Of a stretch of DNA of 64,000 nucleotides, positions 35,216-47,920 are shown piece by piece (position 1 is the stretch's first letter; each line of letters begins with the position of its first letter). The DNA lies in NCBI GenBank assembly GCA_026018925.1, contig JAKSZU010000002.1, positions 157,039,400 to 157,103,399 on the forward strand. Reading direction: 5' to 3'. The translations under genes were made by a program, and so were the position numbers. The notes beneath the pieces were generated by a model. It was not told the DNA's origin. It saw nothing but the letters and a program-made list of their open reading frames with translations, and ran no database searches. This DNA comes from Tupaia tana (lineage: Eukaryota; Chordata; Mammalia; Scandentia; Tupaiidae).

Positions 35216-35503
35216 GTTTTACTCGGTGCTCAGATAGTGCTCAGTGTTCATTAAATTACTCACAAAATTTCCTTACAGTTTATTCAGCCCAAAGTGGTCA
35301 AAGCAAGTCAAGAAGAATATGTTATTCTCTCTACTACTGATTTAAAAACCTGGAAATAAGTGTAACCCACATTCAAAATTCTTTCTATTGTAAAAGATCA
35401 ATTCAGAAGTGGCAATTTAACCAAACAGCTGAACTTAAACAGAGTAACTTAAAAACGTGCAAACTGGCAGTTTCCATTTTATGAAGACAAAGCCTATTCT
35501 TAC

Positions 35504-35718
35504 CTGAGTATGAGAAGGTGGTAAGCCTTTTCGGCCATATACTCCAATCAACGCATCCTTTTGAAGAGAGATATTGAATTTAAGAAATTGTGGCTGATCA
35601 ATAAAGAGCTGTGATCTCCAGAAGATCCCAGGAGGAACCTCTTGAATTGCTCTTCGGCCAATGTCAAGTTCTCCAGAATCTATGGTGTTATTTTCTTGTG
35701 TAAATCCACCTATTTTTC
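35504..35718 (-). CDS. TENM1: Teneurin-1 exon B: extracellular linker
   Basis: A 215-base exon (phase 1 in, phase 0 out) after ...ttgtattcag at 35718, ending CAT ACT CAG before gtaagaa. With one base from exon A it reads [54 protein letters not shown] and [19 protein letters not shown]-glycosylation sequons are visible at NNT and NIS, fitting an extracellular location. The IGRR dibasic pair is conserved in teneurins; whether it is cleaved cannot be judged from sequence. The text matches TENM1 closely and differs clearly from TENM4 as I remember it. Confidence 0.95.
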
Positions 35719-36725
35719 CTGAATACAAAAGATCCATTGATGAAGAATAAAAAAAAAAAAAAAAATTGACAGAAGAAAACAAAACAGGTTCCTGAACTTT
35801 TTGGGAAAAAAATTTTTTTTTTTTTTTCCTAGCTGTTTAGACATTTTTATCTTCTGGTAAAGAAAATGCTCTCATATAATTTTCACTTTAAAAGCTTTTC
35901 TCTTAGGTGGTGTTTTACTAATTCTGATTTAACACATTCTTTAAGATATTTAAGTAAAAATCCGTTGACTTCCCCCAAGGTATGCCTATCACTAAAGCTG
36001 TTTTCTCACGTACGGTCCTTCTTGATCACTCGAAACATAATTATCTTACAAATTATACGTCTTGTTATTTCTCGGGAGAGATTAAGTCTGGTACTTATCA
36101 GTCATTCTAAACATAGCAGAACACTGCAAAGTATAAATTAAGGCAGAATGGATTATGGAGATTTCCAAATCAATCCTTAAGCAAACAGCAACAAAACCAA
36201 TCAATGGCACTGATTCATGGAGTTCTCTCTCAACTATGTATTTGAGATAACCATAACTAGAATGAGTGAAAAATCAGATGCAGGAAGGGAGATTAGAAAA
36301 GAAAGGGGTAGGTTTAAATTCTCAGAGTTTTTGGTGTAGACTGTCACACTTTCCCTCCTTTTCTGACTCTCATTTCAAACTCTTTCATCCTTGGTGGGAT
36401 ACTGTACTACCCCTTCCATTGGCCCTCCATCCACAGGAGAAAAGACTCTCTACTCCCTAAATCTCTGCCACTTCTTCTCTTCCAGAATGGCCTGGTCCTA
36501 GAAATTAGATCCAAGACTTCTTGTTTGGTATGATGCTTCCCTTTCTTTCTTTGCCAAGGTTTTTTCTCAGATACTCTGAAGGGGTTACTGGTAGAAGAGG
36601 TTTTATAAATTGCCATGAATGCAAATATAGCCTCAATGTCTCTTATGCAGAAAGGGTCCATGAAGGCTGAGGAACAGAGTGAAACTGGGCAAATTATTCT
36701 CTATCGATGCAATCCTTTTCAAGTG

Positions 36726-37240
36726 TTAACATGGAGTAAAGACAGTGGCACAGAGGGAAAACACGACCCTGAGAGGCGATCCCATATGGAAAAGTTCTGC
36801 AGACCTCCCTGAGTTCACCAGGCACTCACTGTGCTCTAGGGCTGGCTGTTGGCTGTGAGTGGACTATAAGGTTAAGATCCTGTTTGGGGGACTAGCAGAT
36901 GGTGTAATGGTTACACCACTGGGCTCCCACGTAGTTGATTGCAGTTCAAGTCCTGGACCCAGAGGCTTAAAACTGATGCCAGGTGCATGAGTGTGCATGT
37001 CCAAAATTCCGAGAGGAGAATGGGGAGAAGGAATTATGGTGTGACCATCCCCCCTGGGGGGTGATTTCTCACTTCTTGTCTCTCTGTCTCTGTGTCTTCA
37101 GCAAATGCATGTGCCCTATAGCAAAAATCTCTCTTAAAAAAAAAAAAAAAAAAAAGAAGAGATCTTCTTGTCGTGGGTGCTCTCTTAATCTGTCTATGTC
37201 TCGCTCGCTCATGGAAAAGATAAATGAATTAACTTTAAAA
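36726..37240 (+). mobile_element. Older tRNA-related SINE interrupted by a younger SINE
   Basis: agacagtggcacagagggaa and gcgatcccatatgg at the left and a CT-rich end at about 37170-37240 look like the older family seen at 24063. The younger copy at 36886-37155 sits inside; flanks aagatcctgtt and gagatcttctt are its probable duplication. Confidence 0.5.
36886..37155 (+). mobile_element. tRNA-derived SINE, long form
   Basis: Complete copy from the actagcagatggtgtaatgg head to a 20-base A tail. Confidence 0.88.
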
Positions 37241-37326
37241 CAGTAAGTAAGTAGAGTGATAACGTTGACTATCAACTTTGTTTTTAACATCAAACTGCAT
37301 ATAGACTCCAGAGAAGTTGTTCATTC

Positions 37327-37371
37327 AAAATTTAGAGGATTTAAAAAAAAAAAAAAATTTAGAGGATTTAA
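37327..37371. repeat. Short tandem duplication around an A run
   Basis: aatttagaggattta occurs twice, separated only by a poly-A stretch. Confidence 0.8.
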
Positions 37372-37628
37372 TTTCAAATCTGAGAGTTGTAAACTCTCTT
37401 AACGATAGAGGGGAGAGTTCTCTGTCTGTGAAGAGTTGTTAATTTAACAATGAGTTCATTTTTATTGAGTGTATGCTAGGGACATAGCACTGCGAGTGAT
37501 AAATATAAATAGAAGCCAAGAGTAGAATTTGAAGATGATGCACTGTGGCTTCTTCAGCTCTGCTATCAAGCAGCTAATCGTCTAGTTGGAAGACAACACA
37601 TACAAACTGATAAATTAAAGCTATATAG

Positions 37629-37856
37629 GGGACCAGTAGATGGCATAATGGTTACATCACTGGAGTCCCACATAGTTGACCATGGTTTGAGGCCCAGACC
37701 CAGTGGCTTGAAGTTCACGCTGAGTGTGCGCCCAAGATTCCAGGAGGAGAATGGAGGAGAAGGGATTGTGGCATGGCCATCCCCCTGAGGGGTGATTTCT
37801 CACTTTCTTTCTCACTGTCACTGTCTCTCTCTGGTAAGGGAAAAATCTCTTAAAAA
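37629..37856 (+). mobile_element. tRNA-derived SINE, long form
   Basis: Head ggggaccagtagatggcata; body slightly shortened. Flanks aaagctatatagg and aaagcaatatattg are duplications. Confidence 0.86.
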
Positions 37857-37957
37857 AAAGCAATATATTGATATGAATAGCCTGGAGGTTGAAAGATTTC
37901 ACAGAAGAGTTAAGTTTTGAAGTAAACTGAAGAACAGGCAGGATAAAGTTTCTGAGT

Positions 37958-38425
37958 TGAAAAAGTGTGGCACATATACTCTATGGAATACTACTCAGCC
38001 ATAAAAAACAAGATCCAGGCATTTCAGGAAAAGTGAACAAATATGGAAGCTTACTGCTGAGTGAAGTGAGCCAGGCTATAAAAGAGAAACACTGTTATGT
38101 CTCCACTTAAAATGTACTGGCTGTCTGCATTCTATGGTGGAAACTGAAAACTTAGAGAATACAGAAGCATGGAAAATGGATATGCATACTGGAGACAGTG
38201 TGGGAAAAGGGTGAGAGAAGGGGAGAGTGAGACGGAAGAAATTAAGGAGGAAAAGGGAGAGGCAAAACATTTATGGGACACAGAAATGGATTATTATCTA
38301 TTGATGATAATGCATATAGTATCTTCAACTGGACTGGTGTGAAGTGTATTCATGTTGGGTGAATTCACTTTACAAACTAAGTGATGTATAGTGATTGAAT
38401 GTATAAAATAAAATAAATAAAATCA
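37958..38425 (+). mobile_element. LINE-1 3' end (ORF2 tail and 3' UTR)
   Basis: ctatggaatactactcagcc encodes the familiar ORF2 MEYYSAI motif, followed by a stop, a GA-rich 3' UTR and a tail of aaataaaataaataaaa. A related 3' UTR is at 63290-63570. It is 5' truncated and cannot be active. Confidence 0.88.
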
Positions 38426-38576
38426 ACTCAAAACACACACACTCACATGCACACACACACACACAATTCTGAGTTGGGGTAAACAAAAGGATCAAAAACA
38501 TTACAGTGGAACCAGCGATGTTAGAGTGAGAATGAGAAGAGAAGTCCACCTGGCAGAAAACTAGTTAAGAAAACAG

Positions 38577-38740
38577 GTTTTGGAGTCAGACAAACCTGGG
38601 TTTGAATCCTGGCGCTGTCACTAATAAGCTCTGTGGTCTGAAGGAAGACACTGAACCTCTGATACTAAGCATCAGTTGGCAAGTGGGAACAGTAAAGCAA
38701 TGGCGTTGCTGTGAGGATCACACGAGGTACGACATAACGT
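38577..38740 (+). repeat. MIR element
   Basis: tttggagtcagacaaacctg and gtttgaatcctggcgctgtc are standard MIR text. Confidence 0.9.
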
Positions 38741-39855
38741 GCATATTGGAGGGCTGGGCCCTGGGCAGGTACTTCCGTCTGTCATGGAAGTTATGGGAGC
38801 TAAGTGTGGAAAGGGAAGATGGCAAGAGCTTGTGGAGGGCCTCGGATACCAGCTTGAAGAGGATGGTCTTTACACTTCATGCTAATGATTATTTTGTATC
38901 GTCACTCTAACAAAGTGTTATAATACCCTTTTTCCCTGAAGATGTATACATTTATTAGCATTCTATTTATGGTATGTTTTAAAATAGATACTTGAAAAAG
39001 CCCTATTATGGGTAAATTGTATTTCAGGGGCACAAAGGCACTTGTTCTTAGGTTGTATGCGTGTGGGTGGGTGTGTGTGCAATCAAGAGAAACAGAATTC
39101 AAGATTACCGAGGGACACACCTCACAATTGCAGATGAGTGAAGGAGACACCCACTATTTGGCCAATAGGATCTGAAGCAATTCAGCAATTCACAACAAAT
39201 TCACACTTACAGATAAATGTGGGGTTGGAGGGAAAGTATTTACTAGCAAATGTTAGGATTGCTTTCTACTTGGACTACTGCATCCTACGATGACACATGT
39301 CCCACTGGTTGTGAAGGACAGCTATGGCTAAATGGAGACCCATTACGGGCTCCGAGCAGGCTAAAGGTGAAATGAAATCATTGTCTCAAGAACATTAAAG
39401 TGCAGTGGTGTGGGGAGCCTGTAAGGGGAGAGATGAGTGGGATATAGCTACAGTAATTCAGGTAGGAGGCAGAAGGGGGTTGTACTAGAAAGCTTAATAA
39501 AAAAGATGTTATTTACAATCTCACTTCCTCTCTTCTTTCTCATTGTCTATAATCATAGCAGTTAACGACCCCTTCAGCTATCAGGCCTATTTTTCCTGAA
39601 CCAATTTAGTAATATAAAATGCTCTAAGGAAGACAATTTTAAACCCAAGTTACAGTAATCATTGCAATTTTTCATGTATCAATTCTTAGATTATAAACTA
39701 TGCATTGTTCATAGAAATTTTAAATGCTTATTTTATGAAAGTAGTACATATTCATTTTAGCAAAATTAGAACACAGTGACAGGAAGAAAAAATATATGTA
39801 ATCCTACCTAGAGCTTACTTTTGCTTTCTATAGTACTTTAGTACTTTACTCATAA

Positions 39856-40124
39856 TTTTTTTTTTTTTTTTTAAGATTTTTGCCATAGGGTACATGCACT
39901 TGCTGGACAGAAACAGAGAGAGATACAGAGAGAGAAAAAGTGAGAAAGCTCCATCCAGGGGGATAGTCATGCCATGATTCCTTCTCCTCCAATCTCCTCT
40001 TGGGATTTTGGGCATGCACACACATGCACCTGGTATGTTTTTCAAGTTGCCGGGTCTGGGACTCAAACTGTGGAGTCAGGTATGTGGAATCTAGTGCCTT
40101 GACCACCATATCACCTGCTGGCCC
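39856..40124 (-). mobile_element. tRNA-derived SINE, long form
   Basis: Poly-T, ttgccatagggtacatgcac and a head ending atcacctgctggccc. Flanks ttactcataattt and cactcacaaacat are weak duplications. Confidence 0.85.
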
Positions 40125-40265
40125 ACTCACAAACATTAAAAAATATTTGAGGCCATTGTCTACTTTTCAGTTAGGATGTTTCTGCACTGGAACCTATGTT
40201 TGTCATCACTTTGCTTCTCCTGAGAAGATTAGGAAGGGGAAGAGGAAAGGAACTAATTTTTCCTG

Positions 40266-40560
40266 AGAACCTACAACACAGTATCACCTAGATGATTTGT
40301 TTTAAACTTCAAAACTCTCTGAAGTTGGTATTCTTTTGAGAAGAGGAAACTAAGTTTTGCAGAAATAAGTTATTTTCCCCTAGTAAGTTGGTAAAGCCAA
40401 GAGTCACATCAAGGTCTACATAATTATGAAACCACCTGTAGAGTCTCTGCTTCTTACTACAACAAAAACATGAAGTTCCTAAGTGTTCAATGTATTTGTC
40501 CCTTTCACATAAAATCAGATATAGCAACTCACTGGACCACACTAAGTAGAGAATCTCCTT
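40266..40560 (+). repeat. MIR-like element
   Basis: gaacctacaacacagtatca and agaagaggaaactaagtttt follow the MIR pattern with divergence. Confidence 0.65.
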
Positions 40561-40937
40561 AGCTTATGAGTTCAGAGTTCAGGACAGAACCTAGTTTTAT
40601 TAGGAAGGAGTGATCAGTTTTCGTAAAACAAAAACTGCCGTGGATATTCTAACACTGTTCAAATTTATCAAAACTTCCTGTGCGTTTCTGGCTTTCGGCT
40701 TGCCTCCAGATGAAACTAAAAATACTGAGCAGAGTAGGAACTCTTTTCCCCATAAAGATCTGTGAGTACCCATATTTAAATATGGATATGCCTTGTATTT
40801 GGATTCATCCGTCCCATTTATATATTTGTAAGACTATACTTTACGGCTAGTAGCAAGTTCTATTATTATTGCTATCTCCAGTTTATGTAATTTGGTTTAC
40901 TCTCTGGTGTTCACCTGCTGCTGCTATAAAGGCTTTT

Positions 40938-41150
40938 AGCATTTTTTAAAAGTTTCTTTCTTTCATGAGAGAGCAAGACAGGGAGACAAAGAGACAGAGG
41001 GAGCCACTATCCCCTACCCCCCATCTCCAACCTGGATCATGGACGCACACATGCCCAATATGTTCAAGGAGGTCCTGAGACTCCAACCCACAACCTCTCC
41101 CATGTGTTTCCAATTGCATGCCGGCTGTACCACTGCACAGTGCAGTTTTT
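40938..41150 (-). mobile_element. Diverged tRNA-related SINE
   Basis: ttctttcatgagagagcaag, gggagacaaagagacagagg and a terminal part resembling a complemented head. Older copy with uncertain subfamily. Confidence 0.55.
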
Positions 41151-44100
41151 AGTACTTTTAATAGCACACCTGTGCTTTGAGAGCTGGTAAAGCATAAACT
41201 AGTGCTAAACTCAGAATTTATTTTTCCAAAACACCTCTTTATCCAGAACATTAGCTTTGGTAGTAGTAATTAAGGTCTGACCTCTAAGGTTCAAGGTTTT
41301 GATCTCTCAAAGCAGTTTAATAGCTGGATATTTTTGCTTTGTTGCTTCCTCCATATATTGATTCTGAAGGGCTTAAATTTGTCTCACTGAAATAATATAA
41401 GGACTGATACGTTGCTTCAATACATTTATTTACTTATTCAATTAGTCTCTTTGCTAATTTAACAGTTGGCTCTTTTTCAGAAAGAGGGTTCTTTCTAAAA
41501 CAAAGAACCAAGATGGACGTGACGCACTTGGATGGAGCAATAACAAGGGTGCATTTTCCCCTCTCTTAGAAATGAAAAAAATCCAATTAATCACAAGTTC
41601 TAGAACCTTAGAGTTCAAGTGCCCATGGAGAAATCTCACTCAGGTGTCTTCAAATGAGAATCGTATTCCGAGGGCACATGAAGACTTTTTCATGAGGAAA
41701 AGGGTAGATCATTTTTAGGGAATTAACTTTTAGAACCTCAGCAACTTGCATGAATAGGCTTAATTTATGACTGCAGCAGAACTCTCTCACACATCTGAAC
41801 TCTCACTATGGCACATTCATTTTTGTCACAGTGTGCCAAAGAAAGGCACATTTTAAAGTATTTTTGTTGACGAAGTTTCCTTTATTCAAGATACCACAAA
41901 TGCAAAGTAGGGCTTCAGTGTCTTTCCCTACGTGATATTATTTTCAAGGGCAGACGGTGGAGTTAAAAAGGAGATATTTATACCTACAGGCATGTTGTGA
42001 AATAGAGATGTAAGAGAGAGGTAATATTTCTGTTTAATGACCTGATCACCCCCCCCCCAACCATTGTCAGAAGATGCGTCCCACCTGTAAAAAGTTATTA
42101 CAACGCATCAATAGGTGAGAAATAGCAAATGCTGTAATACCTTATTTATTCTGTCAAGTTGATGCCAAGGACTTGTGATTTAACTATCTTTCTAACTTTC
42201 TACTTAGTGTAGGGATGCAGAACTAAGATGGTTGTGACAAAACATAAACTAATTTATTCAAACTGAAAAAAAATAAGACTTTTTCTGAAAGTAAATTTTA
42301 TTTTAATGAATACTGGATCTGCCAGTTAAATTATATAGCGATACTTCCCAATAAACTAAGTGGGCTAATGGAAGGTATAGATTTATAACATATAAGATGA
42401 AAGCATTAGAAATATTATAATAGCAAAGGTGAATTAAAATGAACAATAGTTCCATTTCCCACCCCATTCTAAGTATACCAGATTAAATAAAGTGCCAAGT
42501 AAAAGAATAACAGGTATAATTAGTAATACTTTTCTAAGCTTTAGTAAAGCCTTTTGAATCTCATTCAGAGAATGTACTACATTTTCACTTTTTATATTTC
42601 ATAATCACCAAAATGCTTAACATATTGATATAATAACTACATTGTTTTCAGTCAAAGGTGTAAAAATCACAATTGTAATCATAATTCAATACAGAAGAAA
42701 ACAAGTTTTTAACAACTATTACATGGTCTGAGGAGATAAAAGAATTGAAATCTGTAAAGACAATTCGTTTAAGGGGACACAAGAACAAAATTTTTAATGA
42801 TCTCTGACCTATTCTACCTTTTCCTGGAAATATGAATTTTGTCTCTCAGTGCCTGTCCATCTCTGCTTGTTTCAAATTATTACACTATGTAGAATGCATT
42901 TATTTTGAATTAACATCTTACAATGTGTTTTTTTTTTCCCCCTAAAGGGAAGCAGACCTAACTGCTCATTATAATCAGTGAAGCAGAGATGAGGACATCA
43001 CTGATTTTTCTGTGCTGAAATCCACTGAAGTGGCATTTTTAGATGAGTGTAACTTTCCTGTATAGGTCTCCAGTTTGAATATCAGGGGTCTTGAGTGTTG
43101 TGAAAGGGCTTTGTCTTTTTAAATCCCGCACTGTTGCTTTTCAAGTGACGGAGCATCTCTAATTTGGCCAAGTCAATGTGGTCATTCCCCTTCGCATTTT
43201 CAAATGCTCTCTATTGATTGTAAACACACCTGGAAGTCAGTGAACCATTGACACAGTTGGATAAACTTGTAAATACTTGCACGGCCTTTCCCTCTGAAGC
43301 TTATCAGTCCTCCAGATAAAAGCCTGGCCACCGGGGTCTTTCATCATGTCCTGAATTCCAGAAAACTCTTGGCTTCAGAGGAAATAAAAGGAAGGCCAGC
43401 TCTAGGACTCGCTCCTCCCTTACTGAGATCACTACATCCAGAAACCCCTAAAGCCTGGACCTGGGAATGATCATAGGAAACGCTAAGGTTGTCTGTAGGT
43501 TTTACTAAGAGAAAAAGGAGGAAAACTGGAGGAAAAAATAGAGACAGGGCAACGGAGTGCCCTGTAGTTATTCTCAACTCAAAGCTGTGGGTTAGGAATC
43601 AAACCAATTAAAGCCCTCACAGTAAGAGCGAGATGTGCCATGTCTTCAAACACAATAGGGTATCATCTTGAAGATTTTTTTTCCAGCATGTCCTGTTGTG
43701 CCTGAATGTGGGAGCCACTAGCCGTCTTTTCACCTACTAACTGTGATTTTTTTCTTTCATCAGTAAGTATGTGTCACAACACTCTTAATGTCTTCAAATG
43801 CAGTTGTCGGAGTGTGAAAACATAAAGAGACCACGGACGCGAAGCTATTGTTATTCCTCTCCTTCTTATGTGATTCCCCGTTTATATGAAAACTCTTCAG
43901 TAAAGTATCTTTTTTTTCAGATAATGTCTTAACACCATATTTTGAACTCTGAGAAACATTTTATAGTTTATCAAACAGATGTTAAAAGGGCCAAACAGAG
44001 TACTTCATGTTATATGGTAGTTAACTAGGAGGTTTGGCATCCGTTTGAAGATTACTCTGTGACATCAAAAAACAAATCACTGATCGTTGTAAAATACTAA

Positions 44101-44909
44101 GTGTTTTGCCATACATATTATGAGTTCAGCCACCTGTATGTGATGTGGGTAAACAGACCCACCATAATTAAAATATAAAGGCAGAAAAGAAAACGGCCAA
44201 AGTCTTATTGCAATTGTCGAGGAGGGTAAATGATAATATCATCTCAAATCCCACAGAGGCACTAATAATTAGGACGTCAGGAAGCAAGGGTAGGCATTTA
44301 TAGACAATCAATAGCCCACCCTCAAATTCTATGACCTAAGCTTGGATTCCTACCCTGACTTTGAGATCTCAGAGAATATCTTTTTATAAACAACCACACA
44401 CCAGAGCTTCACATTGTGGAAGTTACATCACAAGCTAAGGAAAATAAAACATAACGACTTTGCAAACATAGTTTAATGGACAAAATCAATATAGCATCTA
44501 ATTAAGGAACTATTATACACTGCAATAACATAAATACTATGCACACTATTGAATAAAACTCAATGCCTTTGCAGCCCTGTTAGTCTCGTTTCTTCAGTTC
44601 ACAGGCGATCTTTAACCTGCTATAAAGCTTAATTCTCTAAGCTTGTCTAGTGTTTGAAAAAAAATGATATATGATAACCAATGATATAAAATGTAAGAAC
44701 TAGAATTAATTAATTTGTTTAAATGGGATGCATCACCTAATACATAAATAGGTACACATGAGGCTTTTCAATGTGTACTCACACCAAAGCAGTTTTTTTT
44801 GTTTGTTTGTTTCCGTTTTTTTAATTGGAGGGGCATCTGCCATAGTTATACTAACCAATGTTTATGGCCTTTCGTTTTCATCTGATATTAGCCCAAATTA
44901 TCCTAGGTG

Positions 44910-44995
44910 AAATTTTGGCATTTGTCTCATTGTCCCTTCCTAGTAAAGCTTCCCAATATGGGGAAATTGCCAAATTTTGACAAATGCTAAAATTT
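44910..44995. repeat. Inverted repeat, 17-bp arms
   Basis: aaattttggcatttgtc (44910-44926) and gacaaatgctaaaattt (44979-44995) are inverse complements with one mismatch across a 52-base loop. Confidence 0.8.
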
Positions 44996-45059
44996 GGCCT
45001 GGCTATATTTTGGGATGTCCTGTCCCAGTACCCTTCACCTTCCCTACTCTTCATCTCCT

Positions 45060-45220
45060 AATTCACGGTACTTACTTGCTTGAAACCTGTCTGGCCTAGC
45101 AATTTGCGTACTCTGCGAATAATTATAACTATTTTTTTATTGTTATATTCCCAGAACCTTGCCCAGTATATAGCACATAATACATGTTCAATAAAGAAAT
45201 GTAAGATGAATGAGTTCTAT
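45060..45220 (+). repeat. L2-like 3' end fragment
   Basis: cagaaccttgcccagtatat, agcacataatacatgttcaa and taaagaaatg match the L2 terminal pattern. Confidence 0.65.
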
Positions 45221-45532
45221 GCATTTGAATTAAGGATATTAAGAAATCAAGGATAGGATTATTTGCATAGACTCCAAATAATTAAAAATAAAAATGTTAT
45301 TTTCTTTAAAGCTGCTCCAAAATACTTGTACATAATAAATACTGAATTGCAGGGAAAAGAGTAAACTAATCATTCCTGATATATATCCAATTCCTGTCAT
45401 ATTCCAATCATTGCTGGCACTCTATATGCCTATTTGATTTAAACCTCAACACTACCCTACGAAGAAACAGTTAGTTAGTAAAGGCTATTTCTTAAAGACA
45501 CCCAATTAGTAGCAGAGCTTAAATTCTTTTTT

Positions 45533-45773
45533 TAAGAGAGACTTTTGCTATAGGGTATGTGCACTTGCTGGAGAGTTAGAGATAGAAAGCAAGAAATCAC
45601 CTCCCAGGGAGATGGCCACGCCACCATCCCTTCTCCTCCATTCTCCTCTCGGGATTTTGGGCACACATGCACAGGCATCTGATAATGAGTTTTAAGCTAC
45701 TGGGTCTAGGACTCGCACCATGGTCAACTATGTGGGAGTCCAGTGACGTAACCATTATGCCACCTGCTGGTTC
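45533..45773 (-). mobile_element. tRNA-derived SINE, long form
   Basis: gagacttttgctatagggta through gccacctgctggttc. Flanks agcttaaattctt and agcttgaattctt are duplications; the target looks like a MIR. Confidence 0.87.
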
Positions 45774-45789
45774 TAAGCTTGAATTCTTA

Positions 45790-46140
45790 ACCACCGTACT
45801 ATACCAACATTTGCTTTGCATACATTTTATGCAAGGCTTTGTGCTTTACATATTTTATACCATAACATTTAGTCTTACTATATTCACTCATTTATTTGAC
45901 AAATACTTGCGGAGCACCAATTACGTACCAATAACTGCATCAAGAGCTTGGGATACAGCAGTGGAAAAATAGGTATAATCCTGGTCTTAGACTCTAGCAA
46001 AGCACATTAAATAGTAATAGTAATAACCACCGACCATTTCCAAGCACTTATTATGGACCATAGATACCATTTAATAATGTATTTACATCAAATACTCAAC
46101 ACTGTGAGATAAATACAACTAGTTCCTTTTAACTGATGAG
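45790..46140 (+). repeat. MIR and L2-like fragments
   Basis: ttatttgacaaatacttgcg, gagcaccaattacgtacc and later ccaagcacttattatggacc are typical of these families. The SINE at 46145 truncates the end. Confidence 0.65.
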
Positions 46141-46144
46141 AAAA

Positions 46145-46328
46145 AGTGAGAAATCACCCACAGGGGGGATGGCCATGCCACAATCCCTTCTCCTCCATTC
46201 TCCTCTCAGGATCCTGGGCACACATGCACACGCGCCCAGTGTGTGTTTAAGCCACCGGGTCCAGGACTCGAACTGTGGTGGACTACATGGGAGTCCAGTG
46301 ACATAGCCGTTATGCTAACTATTGGTCC
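46145..46328 (-). mobile_element. tRNA-derived SINE, truncated
   Basis: Begins inside the element at gtgagaaatcacccacag, lacking the poly-T and GA-rich part, and runs to ctattggtccc. Confidence 0.82.
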
Positions 46329-46420
46329 CATAAGCTATATAACTTATTCTAAGTAGTAGGCATTGATAATCAGGACTAGGATACTAAACTGGATGGTTAA
46401 ATTAACAGTCTATACTCTTT

Positions 46421-46691
46421 TTTTTTTTTTTTTTTGGAGAGGCTTTTCGCTACAGGGTGCGTATGCTCGCCAGACAGACAGAGAGAGACATAGAGACAGA
46501 AAGCGAGAAATCACCCTCCCCCAGGGGGTATGGCCACGCCGCAATCCCTTCTCCTCCATTCTCCTCTCGGGATCTTGGGCACGCACGCACACGCGCCCGG
46601 TGTGAGTTTAAACCACCGGGTCCGGGATGCGAACCGCGGTCGACTACGTGGGAGTCCAGCGACATAGCCATTACGCTAACTGCTGGTTCCC
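46421..46691 (-). mobile_element. tRNA-derived SINE, long form, CpG-rich
   Basis: Poly-T, ggagaggcttttcgctacag, an intact CpG-rich body and a head ending ctgctggttcc. Flanks aacagtctatactcttt and aacagtttgtactcttt (46404-46420, 46692-46708) differ at two bases. Confidence 0.92.
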
Positions 46692-46904
46692 AACAGTTTG
46701 TACTCTTTACCTTTGTATAGTAGAGTCCGGTGTAGCAACAGCCAGACTGTGGGAAAGCACCGACTAGGATCCATGTTCCTGAAGGGCAGGGAGCACTGTA
46801 GCTCACATTTGTGCGAACAGTAGATAAGTAAGACTGCAGACACACAGCCCCAAGAAAGGCGACTGCTATCCAGGTGAGAGTGGATGGGGTTAAAAGATAT
46901 TACA

Positions 46905-47128
46905 GGGCCAGCTTGCTGTGTAGTGGCTGGATCTCATATGGCCAAACTGCATGGCTCAAGTCCCAGACCTGGTGGATTGAAAACCATGCCATGTGTGTGT
47001 GCATGTGTGCCCAAAATCTCAAGAGGAGAATGGAGGAGAAGGGACGGCAGCATGGCCATTCCCCTTAGGGGGGTGTTTTCTGTTTGTCTCTCTCCAGCAA
47101 GCACACACACCCTACATCAAATTAAAAA
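46905..47128 (+). mobile_element. tRNA-derived SINE, slightly shortened head
   Basis: gggccagcttgctgtgtagt lacks part of the usual head; body and caagcacacacaccctacat end are present. Confidence 0.8.
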
Positions 47129-47334
47129 ATAGATATGCATTATAAAATAGATATACTCTATTATATCCATATATCTATGATGGAGTTAGAAATAACAGGG
47201 CTTGGTATTTATTGAATATGGAAAGTGAGTGAGTAGAGGAGTGAGGTATAACTCCTAAACTTCTGGACCAGGTAACCAGGTGAATGATGATGCATTTTCT
47301 GATTCAGAAATCCCTGGAAGAAAGGCAAATTTCA

Positions 47335-47920
47335 AAAGGAAGAGGACATGGCTACTGTATTGTCCAGAGATGGTCATAGAAATATCTTCCATCCTGCATA
47401 CCCTTGCCAATTCCCATCAGGAGGGGGAGTTTAATTCCCCTTCCTGGGTATCTGGGCTGACCTTATTGACTTTTTTTTTTTTTTTTTTTTGCAAATGGAT
47501 ATGAAGGAAAGGATGACCTAGAATGTCCCATGCTGGCTTCTAGGAAGCCTTACAGTTTCTATCTGGGTCTCCTGGCATGCTCTCCCTTGGGATACTCTTC
47601 TTCAGAACCAACTGCTATGTCCTGAGAAGCCCACATCACATAGACGTCATGTTCAGGCACTCCAGCTGAGAGTCACAGATGAGTGTGTCAAGAGACAGCC
47701 TCAACTGCCAGCCCTGGCCTTCCACTCGGTGGAGTCGTCACAGCCCTAGTGACATCTGGAAGAGGCCCATGGAGAGCTGCATGGAAGGTAAATTCAAGAA
47801 CTTTCCAGTCAGATTGCAGAACCACGAGAGATGATACCAATGTCTCTCTCTGTCTGTTTTTTTTTTTTTAAAGCCACTGGGTGTTGGTATGCTTTGTTAC
47901 GCAGAACTGGTAACCAGAAT
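47335..47920 (+). mobile_element. MLT1-type (MaLR) LTR
   Basis: The 3' part has gaaccacgagagatgatacc and then taaagccactgggtgttggt, gctttgttacgcagaac, the familiar MaLR LTR ending. The 5' part (tatctgggctgaccttattg) also fits. Old, no internal region. Confidence 0.75.

Larger units (their letters stand above)
29603..35503 (-). other. TENM1: Intron between exons B and C
   Basis: A 5.9-kb intron with an older SINE at 29908, a full SINE at 30628, a nested SINE pair at 32122-32665, a MIR-like piece at 33305-33470 and a truncated SINE at 35090-35215. The blocks 30960-32110 and 33480-35080 show no recognisable transposon. Confidence 0.85.
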
